A stretch of 64,000 nt of DNA. It comes from Nocardioides sambongensis (GTDB lineage: Bacteria; Actinomycetota; Actinomycetes; Propionibacteriales; Nocardioidaceae). Location: contig NZ_CP041091.1 in assembly GCF_006494815.1 (NCBI RefSeq), forward strand, positions 2,011,001 to 2,075,000. Direction: 5' to 3'. The notes under the pieces are model-generated. The model ran no database searches, was not told the origin of the DNA, and saw only the letters and a program-made list of their open reading frames with translations. Position numbers and translations under genes: made by a program. Of the stretch, positions 40,297 through 49,867 are shown in pieces; the stretch's first letter is position 1; the number at the start of each line of letters is the position of its first letter.

Positions 40297-40322
40297 AACA
40301 TCTCATCGGGGACGCGCATTCC
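40297..40322 (-). promoter_or_regulatory. SigR autoregulated promoter
   Basis: On the minus strand GGAAT (40322-40318) and GTT (40299-40297) are separated by exactly 18 bp, the consensus for SigR/SigH promoters. It lies 64 bp before ATG 40233 and overlaps the end of the upstream hydrolase gene. Transcription would begin near 40290, next to an in-frame ATG at 40287. Confidence 0.82.
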
Positions 40323-40971
40323 CGGCGCTGCCCGCCACGTCACGCACGATCCACTCCAGTGCGCTCTCCACCACCAGCTCCCACGCCTCGTCCTGGGTGA
40401 GCGGGCCACGCTTGGGCACCTTGAGCCCGTGGTCGCCACCCGGTACGACGGCCAGGTCGACCCCCTCGGGCAGCGGGTCGGGATACTCCTCGGGCCGGCC
40501 CATCGGGTCGCGCTCGCCCTGGATGACCAGGGTGGGCAGACCGACACCTGCCAGCTCGGGCAGCCGGGATCGGTCCGGCTTGCCGGGCGGGTGCAGCGGG
40601 AAGGAGAGCGCCAGCGTCGCCGTCGCCCCGAGCGCGCGGGCCGAGCGGAGCGCCGACCGGGCGCCGGCCGAGCGGCCGCCGAGCATCAGCGGGTTGCGCG
40701 GACGCAGGCTGTCGACCACCGCGTGCAACACCTCGTCGAGGACCGCCGGCGGCGGCGCCACCTTGCGGCCCTGGCCGACCCACGGCTGCTCGAGCAGCAC
40801 CACGCTGACTCCGTGGCGCGGCAGCCCCCGCGCCAGGGCCTGCAGGTCGGGGGCGTCGATGCCCCGGCCCGCTCCGTGGCCGAGCACCAGGGTCAGCATC
40901 GCGGTCCGCGCCCGGTGGATCTCCAACCGCGCGTCGCCGCGATCGGTGGGGACCACGCGCTCCTCGGTCAC
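40303..40971 (-). CDS. KANL3/Tex30-like alpha/beta hydrolase
   Basis: A 222-residue alpha/beta hydrolase: LVLGHGAGRGIDAPDLQAL (oxyanion region), nucleophile elbow GGRSAGARSA with Ser, TLVIQGERDPMG with the acidic residue, and PGGDHGLKVPKRG with the histidine. This matches the small Tex30/KANL3-like group, often annotated as dienelactone-hydrolase-like. The start GTG overlaps the SRAP stop (GTGA), so it is made together with that DNA-repair protein. The substrate is unknown. Confidence 0.85.
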   Translation of the reverse strand: MTEERVVPTDRGDARLEIHRARTAMLTLVLGHGAGRGIDAPDLQALARGLPRHGVSVVLLEQPWVGQGRKVAPPPAVLDEVLHAVVDSLRPRNPLMLGGRSAGARSALRSARALGATATLALSFPLHPPGKPDRSRLPELAGVGLPTLVIQGERDPMGRPEEYPDPLPEGVDLAVVPGGDHGLKVPKRGPLTQDEAWELVVESALEWIVRDVAGSAGNARPR

Positions 40972-41773
40972 AGCAGGGTCTCCTCGACCGGCAGGGTCTC
41001 CTCCAGCGGCAGCGGCTCGAGGAGCTCGGGGCCGTTGTTGCGGACGTTGCCGACCGCGGTGGAGACCGGGTGCGCCACCAGCCCGGTCTGCTGAGCCGGC
41101 TCCAGGAGCTCCAGCAGGCCCGGCAGGTCGTCCTTGGGTGTGTCCGGGGAGAGCCAGGCCCCGCGTCGCTCCGGCGCGACCAGCAGCGGCATCCGGTCGT
41201 GGATCCGGCCCAGGTCGTCGGGGGCGTCGGTGGTCAGCACGGTGCAGGTCCAGCGGAACCGCTCGGGGTCGTCCTCGTCGCGGGTCGGGTCCTTCCAGAC
41301 CTCGTAGAGGCCGGCCATCGCCATCACGCCCCCGTCCGCGGGATGGATGTAGAAGGGCTGCTTGAGCGGCTTGCCCGACTTCCCCTTCTGCTCGGTCGGG
41401 TACCACTCGAAGTAGCCGTCCGCGGGCAGCAGGCAGCGCCGGGCGGCGAAGGCACGGCGGAACGAGGGCTTCTCCGCGACCGTCTCCATCCGGGCGTTGA
41501 TCATCCGGCTGCCGATGCCGGGGTCCTTGGCCCAGGACGGCACCAGGCCCCAGCGCAGCACACGGAGCTGGCGCACCGGGTCGGACGACGGCTCGCCCTC
41601 TCCCCCGCGCCCTCGCCGTCGGCCCGGGGCACCCGGTCCATCACCGCGTAGACCTCCTTGGTCGGCGCGACGTTGTAGTCCGGGGGAAGTGCCCGTTCGA
41701 GCCGCGGGTCGACCACCTCGAACTCCTCGGCGAGGTCCTCGGGGCTCCTGCTGCTGGCGTAACGGCCGCACAT
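40968..41773 (-). CDS. SRAP family abasic-site-shielding protein (HMCES/YedK), frameshifted
   Basis: Binds abasic sites in single-stranded DNA through a thiazolidine crosslink at Cys2. From ATG 41773 the first frame gives MCGRYASSRSPEDLAEEFE and LPPDYNVAPTKEVYAV; after a run of five C (41602-41606 on plus) the frame shifts and continues RVLRWGLVPSWAKDP, INARMETVAEKPSFR, CLLPADGYFEWY, and the C-terminal LVAHPVSTAVGNVRNNGPEL with the active histidine. A sixth C gives one frame of about 268 residues. The downstream hydrolase overlaps its stop. M. tuberculosis has the orthologue at Rv3226c, in the same place near aroA. Confidence 0.9.
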
Positions 41774-41883
41774 GCCGATCAATGTAGTGCCGGGCGCCCT
41801 CACCCACGGCGTATCACCGCTCGCGTGCCGCGGACGCGAGCAGTAGGGCGCAGCGGCGGCGGTCTCCTAGACTCCACCGGGAG

Positions 41884-43248
41884 ATGAGCGCCACGACCTC
41901 CGCCGCCAGCCCGACCGGGTCCGACCTGTGGGCCGCCCCCACCGCCACCGCGCCGGTCGAGGCCCGGGTGCGCCTGCCGGGCAGCAAGTCGATCACCAAC
42001 CGGGCGCTGGTCCTGGCCGCGCTGGCCGACGGCCCCTCGGTGGTGCGACGGGCGCTGCGCTCCCGCGACACCGAGCTGATGGCCGCCGCGCTGCGCACGC
42101 TCGGCGCGGAGGTCGACACCGCCGGCGAGGACTGGCGGGTCACCCCGCTGTCGGTCGGCGCCGGCGTCACCGGCGACGCCGGCGGTCCGGCGGCCGTGGA
42201 CTGCGGCCTGGCCGGCACGGTGATGCGCTTCGTGCCGCCGCTGGCCGGACTGGTCGCCGGGGACGTGGCCTTCGACGGTGACCCGCACATGCGCAACCGG
42301 CCGATCGGCGAGGTCCTCACCGCGCTGCGCGGGCTGGGCGTCGACCTCGACGACGCCGGAGCCGGGCACCCCGGCGCGCTGCCGTTCGTGGTGCACGGCA
42401 CGGGCGCGGTCGCGGGCGGCGCCGTGGTGGTCGACGCCTCGGCCTCATCGCAGTTCGTCTCGGCGCTGCTGCTGGCCGGCGCACGGTTCACCGACGGGGT
42501 CGAGGTCCGTCACGACGGCGACCCGATCCCCTCCCTCCCCCACATCGAGATGACCGTGGCGATGCTGCGCGAGCGCGGGGTGGTCGTCGAAGGCGACGGC
42601 AGCACCAGGTGGACGGTCGCCCCCGGGCCGATCGCGGCCCGGGACGAGTCCGTCGAGCCCGACCTCTCCAACGCCGCTCCGTTCCTCGCGCTGGCCGCCG
42701 TCTCCGGCGGCTCGGTGATCGTCGAGGACTGGCCCGAGCAGACCACCCAGGCCGGCGACGCGCTGCGCGATCTGCTGTCCCGGATGGGCTGCACGGTGGA
42801 GCGGGTCCCCGCGGGCCTGCGGGTGATCGGTCCCGACGGCGGCCACCGCGACCTGCGCGGGCTCGAGGTGGACCTGCACGACGTGGGCGAGCTGACACCG
42901 GCGATCGCCGCGCTCTGCGCGCTCGCCTCGACCCCGTCGCTGCTCACCGGGATCGGCCACATCCGCGCGCACGAGACCGACCGTCTCGCCGCCCTCGCAC
43001 ACGAGCTGAACGCACTGGGCGCGGCGGTCGAGGAGCTCCCCGACGGCCTCCGGATCCGTCCCGCCACGCTGCACGGCGGGGTCTTCGGCACCTACGCCGA
43101 CCACCGGATGGCCCATGCCGGCGTGATCGTCGGTGCCGCGGTGCCCGAGGTGCGGGTGGAGAACATCGCCACCACGTCGAAGACCTTCACCGACTTCGCC
43201 GGCTTCTGGGGCGGGCTGTTCGGGGACCACACCGGGCGCCGGGACTGA
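41884..43248 (+). CDS. aroA: 3-phosphoshikimate 1-carboxyvinyltransferase (EPSP synthase)
   Basis: Sixth step of the shikimate pathway, joining PEP and shikimate-3-phosphate. Motifs: [35 protein letters not shown] with the GTxxRF variant, [31 protein letters not shown] and [11 protein letters not shown]. 454 residues. It is divergent from SRAP and followed 13 bp later by rsgA, matching the actinobacterial order aroA-rsgA-hisN. Confidence 0.96.
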   Translation: MSATTSAASPTGSDLWAAPTATAPVEARVRLPGSKSITNRALVLAALADGPSVVRRALRSRDTELMAAALRTLGAEVDTAGEDWRVTPLSVGAGVTGDAGGPAAVDCGLAGTVMRFVPPLAGLVAGDVAFDGDPHMRNRPIGEVLTALRGLGVDLDDAGAGHPGALPFVVHGTGAVAGGAVVVDASASSQFVSALLLAGARFTDGVEVRHDGDPIPSLPHIEMTVAMLRERGVVVEGDGSTRWTVAPGPIAARDESVEPDLSNAAPFLALAAVSGGSVIVEDWPEQTTQAGDALRDLLSRMGCTVERVPAGLRVIGPDGGHRDLRGLEVDLHDVGELTPAIAALCALASTPSLLTGIGHIRAHETDRLAALAHELNALGAAVEELPDGLRIRPATLHGGVFGTYADHRMAHAGVIVGAAVPEVRVENIATTSKTFTDFAGFWGGLFGDHTGRRD

Positions 43249-43261
43249 GACGGCAACCGGG

Positions 43262-44263
43262 ATGGGGCGCTACACCGAGCACGACGTCGAGCACTACGAG
43301 CGACCCCGCCGGCGCACCCGCCCCCGGACCAAGGACCGACCGAGCCACGACGATGCGGTCGACGGCCTCGTGGTGACCGTGGACCGCGGCCGGTTCACCC
43401 TGCTGGTCGGCGACACGGTGGTGACGGCCATGAAGGCCCGGCCGCTGGGCCGCAAGGGGGTCGTGGTCGGCGACCGGGTGCGGGTGGTCGGCGACGTCTC
43501 CGGCGCCGAGGGCGCCCTGGCCCGGATCGTGGAGGTGCGCGAGCGCACCGGGCTGCTGCGCCGGACCGCCGACGACGACGACCCGGTGGAGCGGGTGATC
43601 GTGGCCAACGCGACCCAGCTGGTGGTGGTGACCGCACTCGCCGACCCAGAGCCGCGACCACGCCTGATCGACCGCGCCCTGGTCGCTGCGTACGACGCCG
43701 GGCTGAAGCCGCTGCTCTGCCTGACCAAGGCCGACCTGACCCCGCCCGACGAGCTGCTCTCCACCTACCGGTCGCTCGGCGTGCCGTGGGTGGTCACGCA
43801 CCGTGACGACGACGGAGCGGTCGTCGGCGTCGAGGAGCTGCGGGACCGGCTGCGCGGGCAGGCCAGCGTGCTGATCGGCCACAGCGGGGTGGGCAAGTCG
43901 ACGCTGGTCAACGCGCTGGTGCCCGACGCGGCGCGGGAGACCGGCCACGTCAACGCGGTCACCGGCCGCGGCCGGCACACCTCGACCTCGGCGATGATGC
44001 TGGCGCTGCCGGGCGGCGACGGCTGGATCATCGACACGCCGGGGATCCGGTCCTTCGGTCTCGCGCACGTGCAGCCCGAGCACCTGATCGAGGCGTTCCC
44101 CGACCTGGACGAGATGACCGAGGAGTGCCCGCGCGGCTGCACCCACGCCGAGGACGAGCCCGAGTGCGGGCTGGACACCGCGCTCGCCGAGGGCGAGGCG
44201 GACCCGGACCGGGTGTCCTCGTTCCGTCGGCTGCTGGCCGCCCGCTCGGTGACCGACTACTGA
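43262..44263 (+). CDS. rsgA: Ribosome small-subunit-dependent GTPase RsgA
   Basis: Circularly permuted GTPase for late 30S maturation. An N-terminal OB fold (about 35-95) is followed by G4 (CLTKADL) before G1 (GHSGVGKSTLVNAL) and G3 (IDTPGIRSFG), the permuted order. A C-terminal zinc finger has CPRGCTH and a later ECGL cysteine. Start ATG 43262 (MGRYTEHDVEHYERPRR) is the actinobacterial form; 333 residues. Probably co-transcribed with aroA. Confidence 0.93.
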   Translation: MGRYTEHDVEHYERPRRRTRPRTKDRPSHDDAVDGLVVTVDRGRFTLLVGDTVVTAMKARPLGRKGVVVGDRVRVVGDVSGAEGALARIVEVRERTGLLRRTADDDDPVERVIVANATQLVVVTALADPEPRPRLIDRALVAAYDAGLKPLLCLTKADLTPPDELLSTYRSLGVPWVVTHRDDDGAVVGVEELRDRLRGQASVLIGHSGVGKSTLVNALVPDAARETGHVNAVTGRGRHTSTSAMMLALPGGDGWIIDTPGIRSFGLAHVQPEHLIEAFPDLDEMTEECPRGCTHAEDEPECGLDTALAEGEADPDRVSSFRRLLAARSVTDY

Positions 44264-44313
44264 TCACGCCGGCCCCGGCCGCGCATCCGACCGACCACCC
44301 GGCCGGGCCGGGA

Positions 44314-44775
44314 TCAGCCGGAGAAGCCCTCGCCCCACACGGCACGGGCGCCGGAGTCGCCGGTCATCACGACGAGCACCAGCACCGCCACCGCGTCGAC
44401 CAGCAGCAGCAGGCCGAGCAGCCACCGGGCCCAGGCGACCCGGGGGTGCAGCACGCCGTTGAGCAGCGCGCTCACGCCGAATCCGAGGGTGACCCAGAGC
44501 AGCAGGCCGCCGAGCTGCTCGTGGTCGTCGATCTTGGCGGTGACCGGCGAGTCGGCGGCGTTGAAGAAGTCGTTGGCCTCGCGGAAGCTGTCCCCGGAGA
44601 AGTAGGCGAGCAGCACGGACGCCACCGCGAGCAGCGCGCCGACCACCATCGGCCACCGCAGCCGGTCGCGCCAGCGCGGCACCAGGTAGGCCAGGGCGAG
44701 CAGCGCGGCGAGCGGGGCGAGCACCACGGCGCCGTGCACGGCGAGCGGATGCAGCGGGAGGCCGTTGATCTCCAT
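44314..44775 (-). CDS. DUF2231 membrane protein
   Basis: A 153-residue protein with four hydrophobic helices and the family signature LPLHPLAVHGAVVLAP at the N-terminus. The intervening loop SGDSFREANDFFN is periplasmic or cytoplasmic depending on topology. Conserved histidines in the first helix suggest metal or haem binding, as proposed for DUF2231, but no function is established. It is inserted in opposite orientation between rsgA and hisN. Confidence 0.85.
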   Translation of the reverse strand: MEINGLPLHPLAVHGAVVLAPLAALLALAYLVPRWRDRLRWPMVVGALLAVASVLLAYFSGDSFREANDFFNAADSPVTAKIDDHEQLGGLLLWVTLGFGVSALLNGVLHPRVAWARWLLGLLLLVDAVAVLVLVVMTGDSGARAVWGEGFSG

Positions 44776-44858
44776 GGGTTGAAGATTGCATCACCCGGAT
44801 GAGAAGTCCATGAGAGGCCTCCACCCCCGGGGCGCGATCGGCCACTAGGGTGAGCCGT

Positions 44859-45761
44859 GTGGCTGATCCCGACTACACCGACGATCTACGGCTCGCGCAC
44901 CTGCTCGCCGACGACGCGGACTCGTTGACCCAGTCGAGGTTCCGGGCGCTGGACCTGCACGTGATGAGCAAGCCCGACCTCACCCCGGTCACCGACGCCG
45001 ACAAGAGCGTCGAGGAGTCGATCCGTCGTACCTTGTCGCGGGCGCGGAGCCGGGACGCGGTGACCGGCGAGGAGCAGGGCACCACCGGTCACTCCCAGCG
45101 CCGGTGGATCGTGGACCCGATCGACGGCACCAAGAACTTCGTCCGGGGCGTCCCCGTCTGGGCGACACTGATCGCCCTGGCCGTCGAGGAGGAGGTCGTG
45201 CTCGGCGTGGTCTCCGCGCCGCAGCTGCAGCGGCGCTGGTGGGCGGTCAAGGGCGGCGGGGCGCACACCGGGAAGTCGCTGATGAAGGCCACCCGCTGCC
45301 AGGTCTCCGACATCCGACGACTCGAGGACGCCTCGCTCTCCTACTCCTCGCTGTCGGGGTGGGAGGACCGCGGGCTCGGCGACGACTTCCTGGCCCTGAT
45401 GCGCAGCTGCTGGCGCACCCGCGCCTACGGCGACTTCTGGTCCTACATGCTGCTCGCCGAGGGCGCGGTCGACCTGGCCGCCGAGCCCGAGCTCGAGGTC
45501 TACGACATGGCGGCCCTGGACATCATCGTCCGCGAGGCGGGGGGACGGTTCACCTCGCTCGACGGCGCCGACGGCCCGTGGGGCGGCAACGCGATCGCCT
45601 CCAACGGGCACCTGCACGACGCGGCGCTCTCCTTCCTCGGCAGCGTGCTCGACGACCCGGACGCCCCCGCGGACCCCGACGACCCGCGGACGCTGCCCGG
45701 CTCGGTCTCCGACCTGCGCGCCCGTCGGCAGCGGATGCTCGACCGCGAGCCTCCCGACTGA
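44859..45761 (+). CDS. hisN: Histidinol-phosphatase (inositol monophosphatase family)
   Basis: Mg-dependent phosphatase of the IMPase fold; in actinobacteria HisN removes phosphate from histidinol-phosphate. Motifs: DLTPVTDADKSVEESI, GEEQG, WIVDPIDGTKNFVRG and EVYDMAALDIIVREAGG. I chose GTG 44859 because TAGGGT ends 7 nt before it (leaderless pattern); GTG 44850 is possible. 300 residues. Its place after aroA-rsgA is the usual one. Confidence 0.88.
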   Translation: MADPDYTDDLRLAHLLADDADSLTQSRFRALDLHVMSKPDLTPVTDADKSVEESIRRTLSRARSRDAVTGEEQGTTGHSQRRWIVDPIDGTKNFVRGVPVWATLIALAVEEEVVLGVVSAPQLQRRWWAVKGGGAHTGKSLMKATRCQVSDIRRLEDASLSYSSLSGWEDRGLGDDFLALMRSCWRTRAYGDFWSYMLLAEGAVDLAAEPELEVYDMAALDIIVREAGGRFTSLDGADGPWGGNAIASNGHLHDAALSFLGSVLDDPDAPADPDDPRTLPGSVSDLRARRQRMLDREPPD

Positions 45762-45775
45762 GTAACCTGCATCAC

Positions 45776-46207
45776 ATGCACATCGCTGACGTCCTCAAGG
45801 CCAAGGCCATCCGCCACGTGGTGACCATCCGCCCCGAGGCCGGGGTGCGTGAGCTGATCGCCACCCTCGCCGAGCACAACATCGGCGCGCTCGTGGTCAG
45901 CGGCGACGGCACCGCGATGGACGGCATCGTGAGTGAGCGCGACGTCGTCCGCCACCTGCACCACGACGGCACCGTGATCAACAACCACGTGGGCGCGATC
46001 ATGACGCCGGTCGTGCAGACCTGCTCCCCCGCCGACGAGCTGGACGCCGTGATGCAGGTGATGACCGAGGGACGCTTCCGCCACATCCCGGTGGTCACCG
46101 ACGACGAGTTGGTCGGCATCGTCAGCATCGGCGACCTGGTCAAGCACAAGATCGACCAGCTGCAGTTCGAGCGTGACCAGCTCGACAGCTACGTGCACCG
46201 GACCTGA
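45776..46207 (+). CDS. CBS-domain protein
   Basis: A 143-residue protein formed of two CBS motifs: HVVTIRPEAGVRELIATLAE to DGIVSERDVVRHL, and AIMTPVVQTCSPADELDAVM to GIVSIGDLVKHKI. It has no effector domain, so it probably acts as an adenosine-nucleotide sensor for a partner enzyme. TAACCT ends 7 nt before the ATG, directly behind the hisN stop, so it has its own leaderless transcript. Confidence 0.9.
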   Translation: MHIADVLKAKAIRHVVTIRPEAGVRELIATLAEHNIGALVVSGDGTAMDGIVSERDVVRHLHHDGTVINNHVGAIMTPVVQTCSPADELDAVMQVMTEGRFRHIPVVTDDELVGIVSIGDLVKHKIDQLQFERDQLDSYVHRT

Positions 46208-46252
46208 CGGGCCCGCCCGTGCCGACCGCCCACGGGTCGTAGGCTGACCGGC

Positions 46253-46621
46253 ATGGAGAAGCCAGAGATCGACTTCGTCGACCCCACCCCGCCCACCGAT
46301 CTGGTCATCACCGACGTCACCATCGGCGACGGCGAGGAGGCCAAGGCGGGCCAGCGGGTCAGCGTCCACTACGTCGGCGTCGCGCACAGCACCGGTGAGG
46401 AGTTCGACGCCTCCTACAACCGCGGAGCGCCGCTGCAGTTCCAGCTCGGCGTCGGCCAGGTCATCTCCGGGTGGGACACCGGCGTGCAGGGGATGAAGGT
46501 CGGAGGTCGTCGCCAGCTGATCATCCCGCCCCACCTCGGCTACGGCGACCGCGGCGCCGGCGGTGTGATCAAGGGCGGCGAGACGTTGATCTTCGTCGTC
46601 GACCTGCTCGCCGTCGGCTGA
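46253..46621 (+). CDS. FKBP-type peptidyl-prolyl cis-trans isomerase
   Basis: A 122-residue single-domain FKBP: VSVHYVGVAHSTGEEFDASY, VGQVISGWDTGVQGMKVGGR and PPHLGYGDRGAGGVIKGGE hold the usual substrate-pocket residues. No signal peptide, so cytoplasmic. TAGGCT lies 7 nt before the ATG (leaderless). Confidence 0.93.
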   Translation: MEKPEIDFVDPTPPTDLVITDVTIGDGEEAKAGQRVSVHYVGVAHSTGEEFDASYNRGAPLQFQLGVGQVISGWDTGVQGMKVGGRRQLIIPPHLGYGDRGAGGVIKGGETLIFVVDLLAVG

Positions 46622-46633
46622 GGCCGACAGCCC

Positions 46634-46879
46634 TCACCAGGGCAGGTCGTCCGGTACGTCGCCCTCGGCGACCCGGGCGGCCTGCCCGGCCAGCTCCACC
46701 ACGTCTCCCGCCCGCAGCTGCCGACCGCGCCGGGTCTCCACCTCGCCGTTCACCCGGACCAGCCCGTCGGCGATCAGCGGCTTGGCCTCGGCGCCGGACT
46801 CCACCAGGTTGGCGAGCTTGAGGAACTGCCCCAGCCGGATCGACTCGTCGCGGATGCCTACGTCGAAGGGGGCTGCCAT
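46634..46879 (-). CDS. S4-domain RNA-binding protein
   Basis: An 81-residue protein made almost wholly of an S4 RNA-binding domain (IRLGQFLKLANLVESGAEA, LIADGLVRVNGEVETRRG, LRAGDVVEL), like YaaA/YbcJ. It is likely a ribosome- or RNA-associated factor. Convergent with the FKBP gene and 33 bp from the DUF445 gene upstream on the same strand. Confidence 0.85.
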   Translation of the reverse strand: MAAPFDVGIRDESIRLGQFLKLANLVESGAEAKPLIADGLVRVNGEVETRRGRQLRAGDVVELAGQAARVAEGDVPDDLPW

Positions 46880-46912
46880 CCGCCCAGCCTAGGGCGTGGC
46901 CGCGGGGCGGCG

Positions 46913-48172
46913 TCAGCCCACGGCCAGCGCGACCGTGTGGATCAGCACGCCGACCAGGCCACCGACGATGGTGCCGTTGATCCGGATGAACTGCAGGTCC
47001 CGGCCCACGTGCAGCTCGATGCGTCGCGCCGCCTCCTTGCCGTCCCACTGCTCGATGGTGTGGGTGATCACCGCGGTCAGCTCGGCGCCGTAGCGGTCGA
47101 CGGCGAAGACGGCGAAGTCCGCGGCCGCCCGGTCCAGCCGCTCGCGCAGGGCGGCGTCGGCACGCAGCCGATCGGCACCGGCCCGGACCTCGACGAGCGC
47201 CCGGCGTCGTACCGCTCCGTCGGGGTCGGCCAGCGACCCGCGCAGGGCGCGCCGGAGCGCGTCCCAGAGGGAGATGGCGGTCGCGATCACCGCCGGGTGG
47301 TCCAGCACCCGCTCCTTGAGCCGCTCGGCCCGCTCCTGGGTCTCGGGGTCCTGCTGCAGGTCGCGCGCGAGGTTCGCCAGCAGCGAGTCCAGGGCCCGGC
47401 GCGCCCGGTGGTCCGGGTTGGTGCGGATCTCCCCGACCCAGCGGACCATCTCCAGGTGGAGCCGGGTGATCACCACCTCGTTCAGCCGCTCCGGCGCCCA
47501 CCACGGGGCGCGCTCCCCGAGCACCTCGTGCACGGTGTCGGGGTTGGCCACCAGCCAGGCCAGCATCTCGTCGAGCGCGAGGTCGACCACGCCGTGGTGG
47601 AGGTCGTCGGCGAGCGCCTCGCCCAGCAGACCGCCGAGCAGCGGCGCGATCGGCTCCTCGCGGAACCGCGGCACCAGCGCCTCGGTCACCAGCGCCTCGA
47701 TGTGCTCGTCGCGGACCTTGCCCAACCCGATCCCGATCAGCTCGGCCGCCTCCTCGACCACCCGCTCGGCGTTGGCCGGCTCCGCGAGCCAGTCGCCCAC
47801 ACGTCCGGCGATCCCGACGCCGAGCACCCGCTCCCGAATGATCTCCTCGCGCAAGAAGTTCTCCCCGACGAACTGCTCCAGGCTCTTGCCGAGCTCGTTC
47901 TTCCGCTTCGGCACCAGCGCCGTGTGCGGGATCGGGAGGCCCAGCGGGTGCTTGAAGAGGGCGGTGACCGCGAACCAGTCGGCGATCGCGCCCACCATCG
48001 AGGCCTCCGCCCCGGCGTTGACGAAGCCCCAGAACCCCTCGCCGTCGAGGGTCAGCACGTAGACCGCGGCGGCGAAGAGCAGGAGCCCTACCGCCACCGT
48101 GCGCATCCGGCGCAGCGCGCGCCTCCGTTCGGCGTCGGCCGTCACGTCGGTCTCCAGCAGGGGTCCGCTCAC
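46913..48172 (-). CDS. DUF445 family membrane-anchored protein
   Basis: A 419-residue protein from GTG 48172. One N-terminal membrane helix (about 25-45) and one near the C-terminus (about 398-417) flank a long helical cytoplasmic or periplasmic region. The signature GAIADWFAVTALFKHPLGLP followed by IPHTALVPKRKNELGKSLEQ and the C-terminal FIRINGTIVGGLVGVLIH defines DUF445 (YjiN-like). Function is unknown; coiled-coil content suggests an envelope or organising role. Confidence 0.88.
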   Translation of the reverse strand: MSGPLLETDVTADAERRRALRRMRTVAVGLLLFAAAVYVLTLDGEGFWGFVNAGAEASMVGAIADWFAVTALFKHPLGLPIPHTALVPKRKNELGKSLEQFVGENFLREEIIRERVLGVGIAGRVGDWLAEPANAERVVEEAAELIGIGLGKVRDEHIEALVTEALVPRFREEPIAPLLGGLLGEALADDLHHGVVDLALDEMLAWLVANPDTVHEVLGERAPWWAPERLNEVVITRLHLEMVRWVGEIRTNPDHRARRALDSLLANLARDLQQDPETQERAERLKERVLDHPAVIATAISLWDALRRALRGSLADPDGAVRRRALVEVRAGADRLRADAALRERLDRAAADFAVFAVDRYGAELTAVITHTIEQWDGKEAARRIELHVGRDLQFIRINGTIVGGLVGVLIHTVALAVG

Positions 48173-48338
48173 TCCGCCATCCTGCCCGACGTGTCGCGAC
48201 GCGGCGCCCCACGCGCGGGTGGTCGGCGGACCCGACCAGGACGAAAGGCCCGACCTGTCGGCGTTGCGGTCCCACCACCGGGCCCCGCGGGCTGCTGTAC
48301 TCGGTCACGGTCATCTTCCCCGGACCCTGGAGACTCGC

Positions 48339-49837
48339 ATGCCCTGCTGGCTGGCGCGCGTCCTCGCCTGCCTGTGCGCTGCGACGGTCGCTCTGACGCT
48401 CGGTCCCCCGGCGCACGGCGCGGACCGGACGCCCGGGGCCGACGGCTCCGCCGCTGCGGGCGGGTCGACGGCACGACCCACGTTGCGCCTCGACCGCGAC
48501 TACACGCTCGAGCTGCGCGACCTGTTCATGGACCAGCCGCACCTCGGCCTCTTCGACCGGGTCCGGGCGCGCACCCTCCTGGCCCGACCGACGGCCGGCG
48601 CCCAGGATCCCGCGGGCGACGGCTACCGGCGCTCCTCGATGCGGCGCTGCGGCCCCGAGGTGTGCGTGCACGCACCGCGCCACGGGGCCGACGCGCCGCC
48701 CAGCACCGGGTGGCTGCGCCGCACCCTGCGCGTGATGAACCGGGTCTGGCGCCACGAGGTCGACACCCTGGGCTTCCGGGCGCCGCCGAGCGACGGCCGG
48801 CGCGGCGGCGACGACAGGTTCGACGTCTATCTCGCCGACGTCGGCGACCGCGGTCTGTTCGGCTACTGCACCCCCGAGCGCCTGGTCCGCGGCGAGCGCC
48901 GCTCCGCCTCGGGCTACTGCGTCCTCGACAACGACTTCGCCCGCCGGCAGTACGACGCCCCGCCGCGCCGCTCGCTGCAGGTCACCGCGGCCCACGAGTT
49001 CTTCCACGCCATCCAGTTCGGCTACGACTTCCGCGAGGACCCGTGGCTCCTGGAGAGCACGGCCGTCTGGGTCGAGGAGACCTTCGCGGACGCCGCCAAC
49101 GACAGCCGGCGCTACCTGCGCTACGGCAGCGTGCGCCGGCCCGCCGTCTCCCTGGACACGTTCTCCAACTCCGGCTACGCGCAGTACGGGAACTGGCCGT
49201 TCTGGGAGTTCCTCGGCCAGCGCTACGGGCGCGACGTCGTCCGTCGCGTCTGGGCCAGGGCCGACGCCACCGCGGGTGCCCCCGGTCAGACCTCGATCGG
49301 CGCCCTCCGCTCGGTGCTGACCCGTGCCGCCGGACCGGGCTCGCTGCGCGACGTGCTCACCGCCTACGCGGTGGCCAACCTCGACCCCGGACGCAGCTAT
49401 CCCGAGGGACGGCACTGGCCGTCCGCGGCGATCGCCCGGCACGTGGTGCTGGAGCGGGCCGGAGCGGAGCAGCGACGACACCTCACCGTCGACCACCTCG
49501 CCGCTCGGCACCTGGCGGTGCGCCCGCGGACGGACGGGGTGCCGCGCGGCGCCCGCGCCCGGCGCCTGCGCCTGGACCTCACCCTCCCCCGCAGGGCCGC
49601 GGTCGCGATCACCGTGAACCGCGACGACGGGACCCGCAGCCGCCGCGTGGTCACCGACCGGACCGCGCGCCTGGTCGTGCCCTTCGATGCGCGCACGGTC
49701 TCCTCGGTGGTGATCACCGCAGTGAACGCCTCGGCCCGCTACGACTGCTTCCAGGTCACCACCTGGGCCTGCAACGGCAAGCCGCTGGACGACCGGGCCC
49801 GGTTCGCGGTCAGGATGCGAGCCCAGCGCGGGGCTAG
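48339..49837 (+). CDS. Secreted MXAN_6640-type putative metalloprotease, frameshifted near its end
   Basis: A secreted protein with a signal peptide (MPCWLARVLACLCAATVALT) and a zinc-metalloprotease core: AAHEFFHAIQFGYDF carries HExxH and WLLESTAVWVEETFAD the downstream glutamate. Further segments FDVYLADVGDRGLFGYC and NWPFWEFLGQRYG match the MXAN_6640 family. Paired cysteines suggest disulfides. The raw frame runs on antisense into the MFS gene to 50219; one extra G in the run at 49830-49833 would give a TAG at 49835-49837 and a 499-residue protein, which I prefer. It is likely an extracellular peptidase, substrate unknown. Confidence 0.8.
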
Positions 49838-49867
49838 GGCGGGGCGCCGGTCCGTGCGGCGCGCCGG

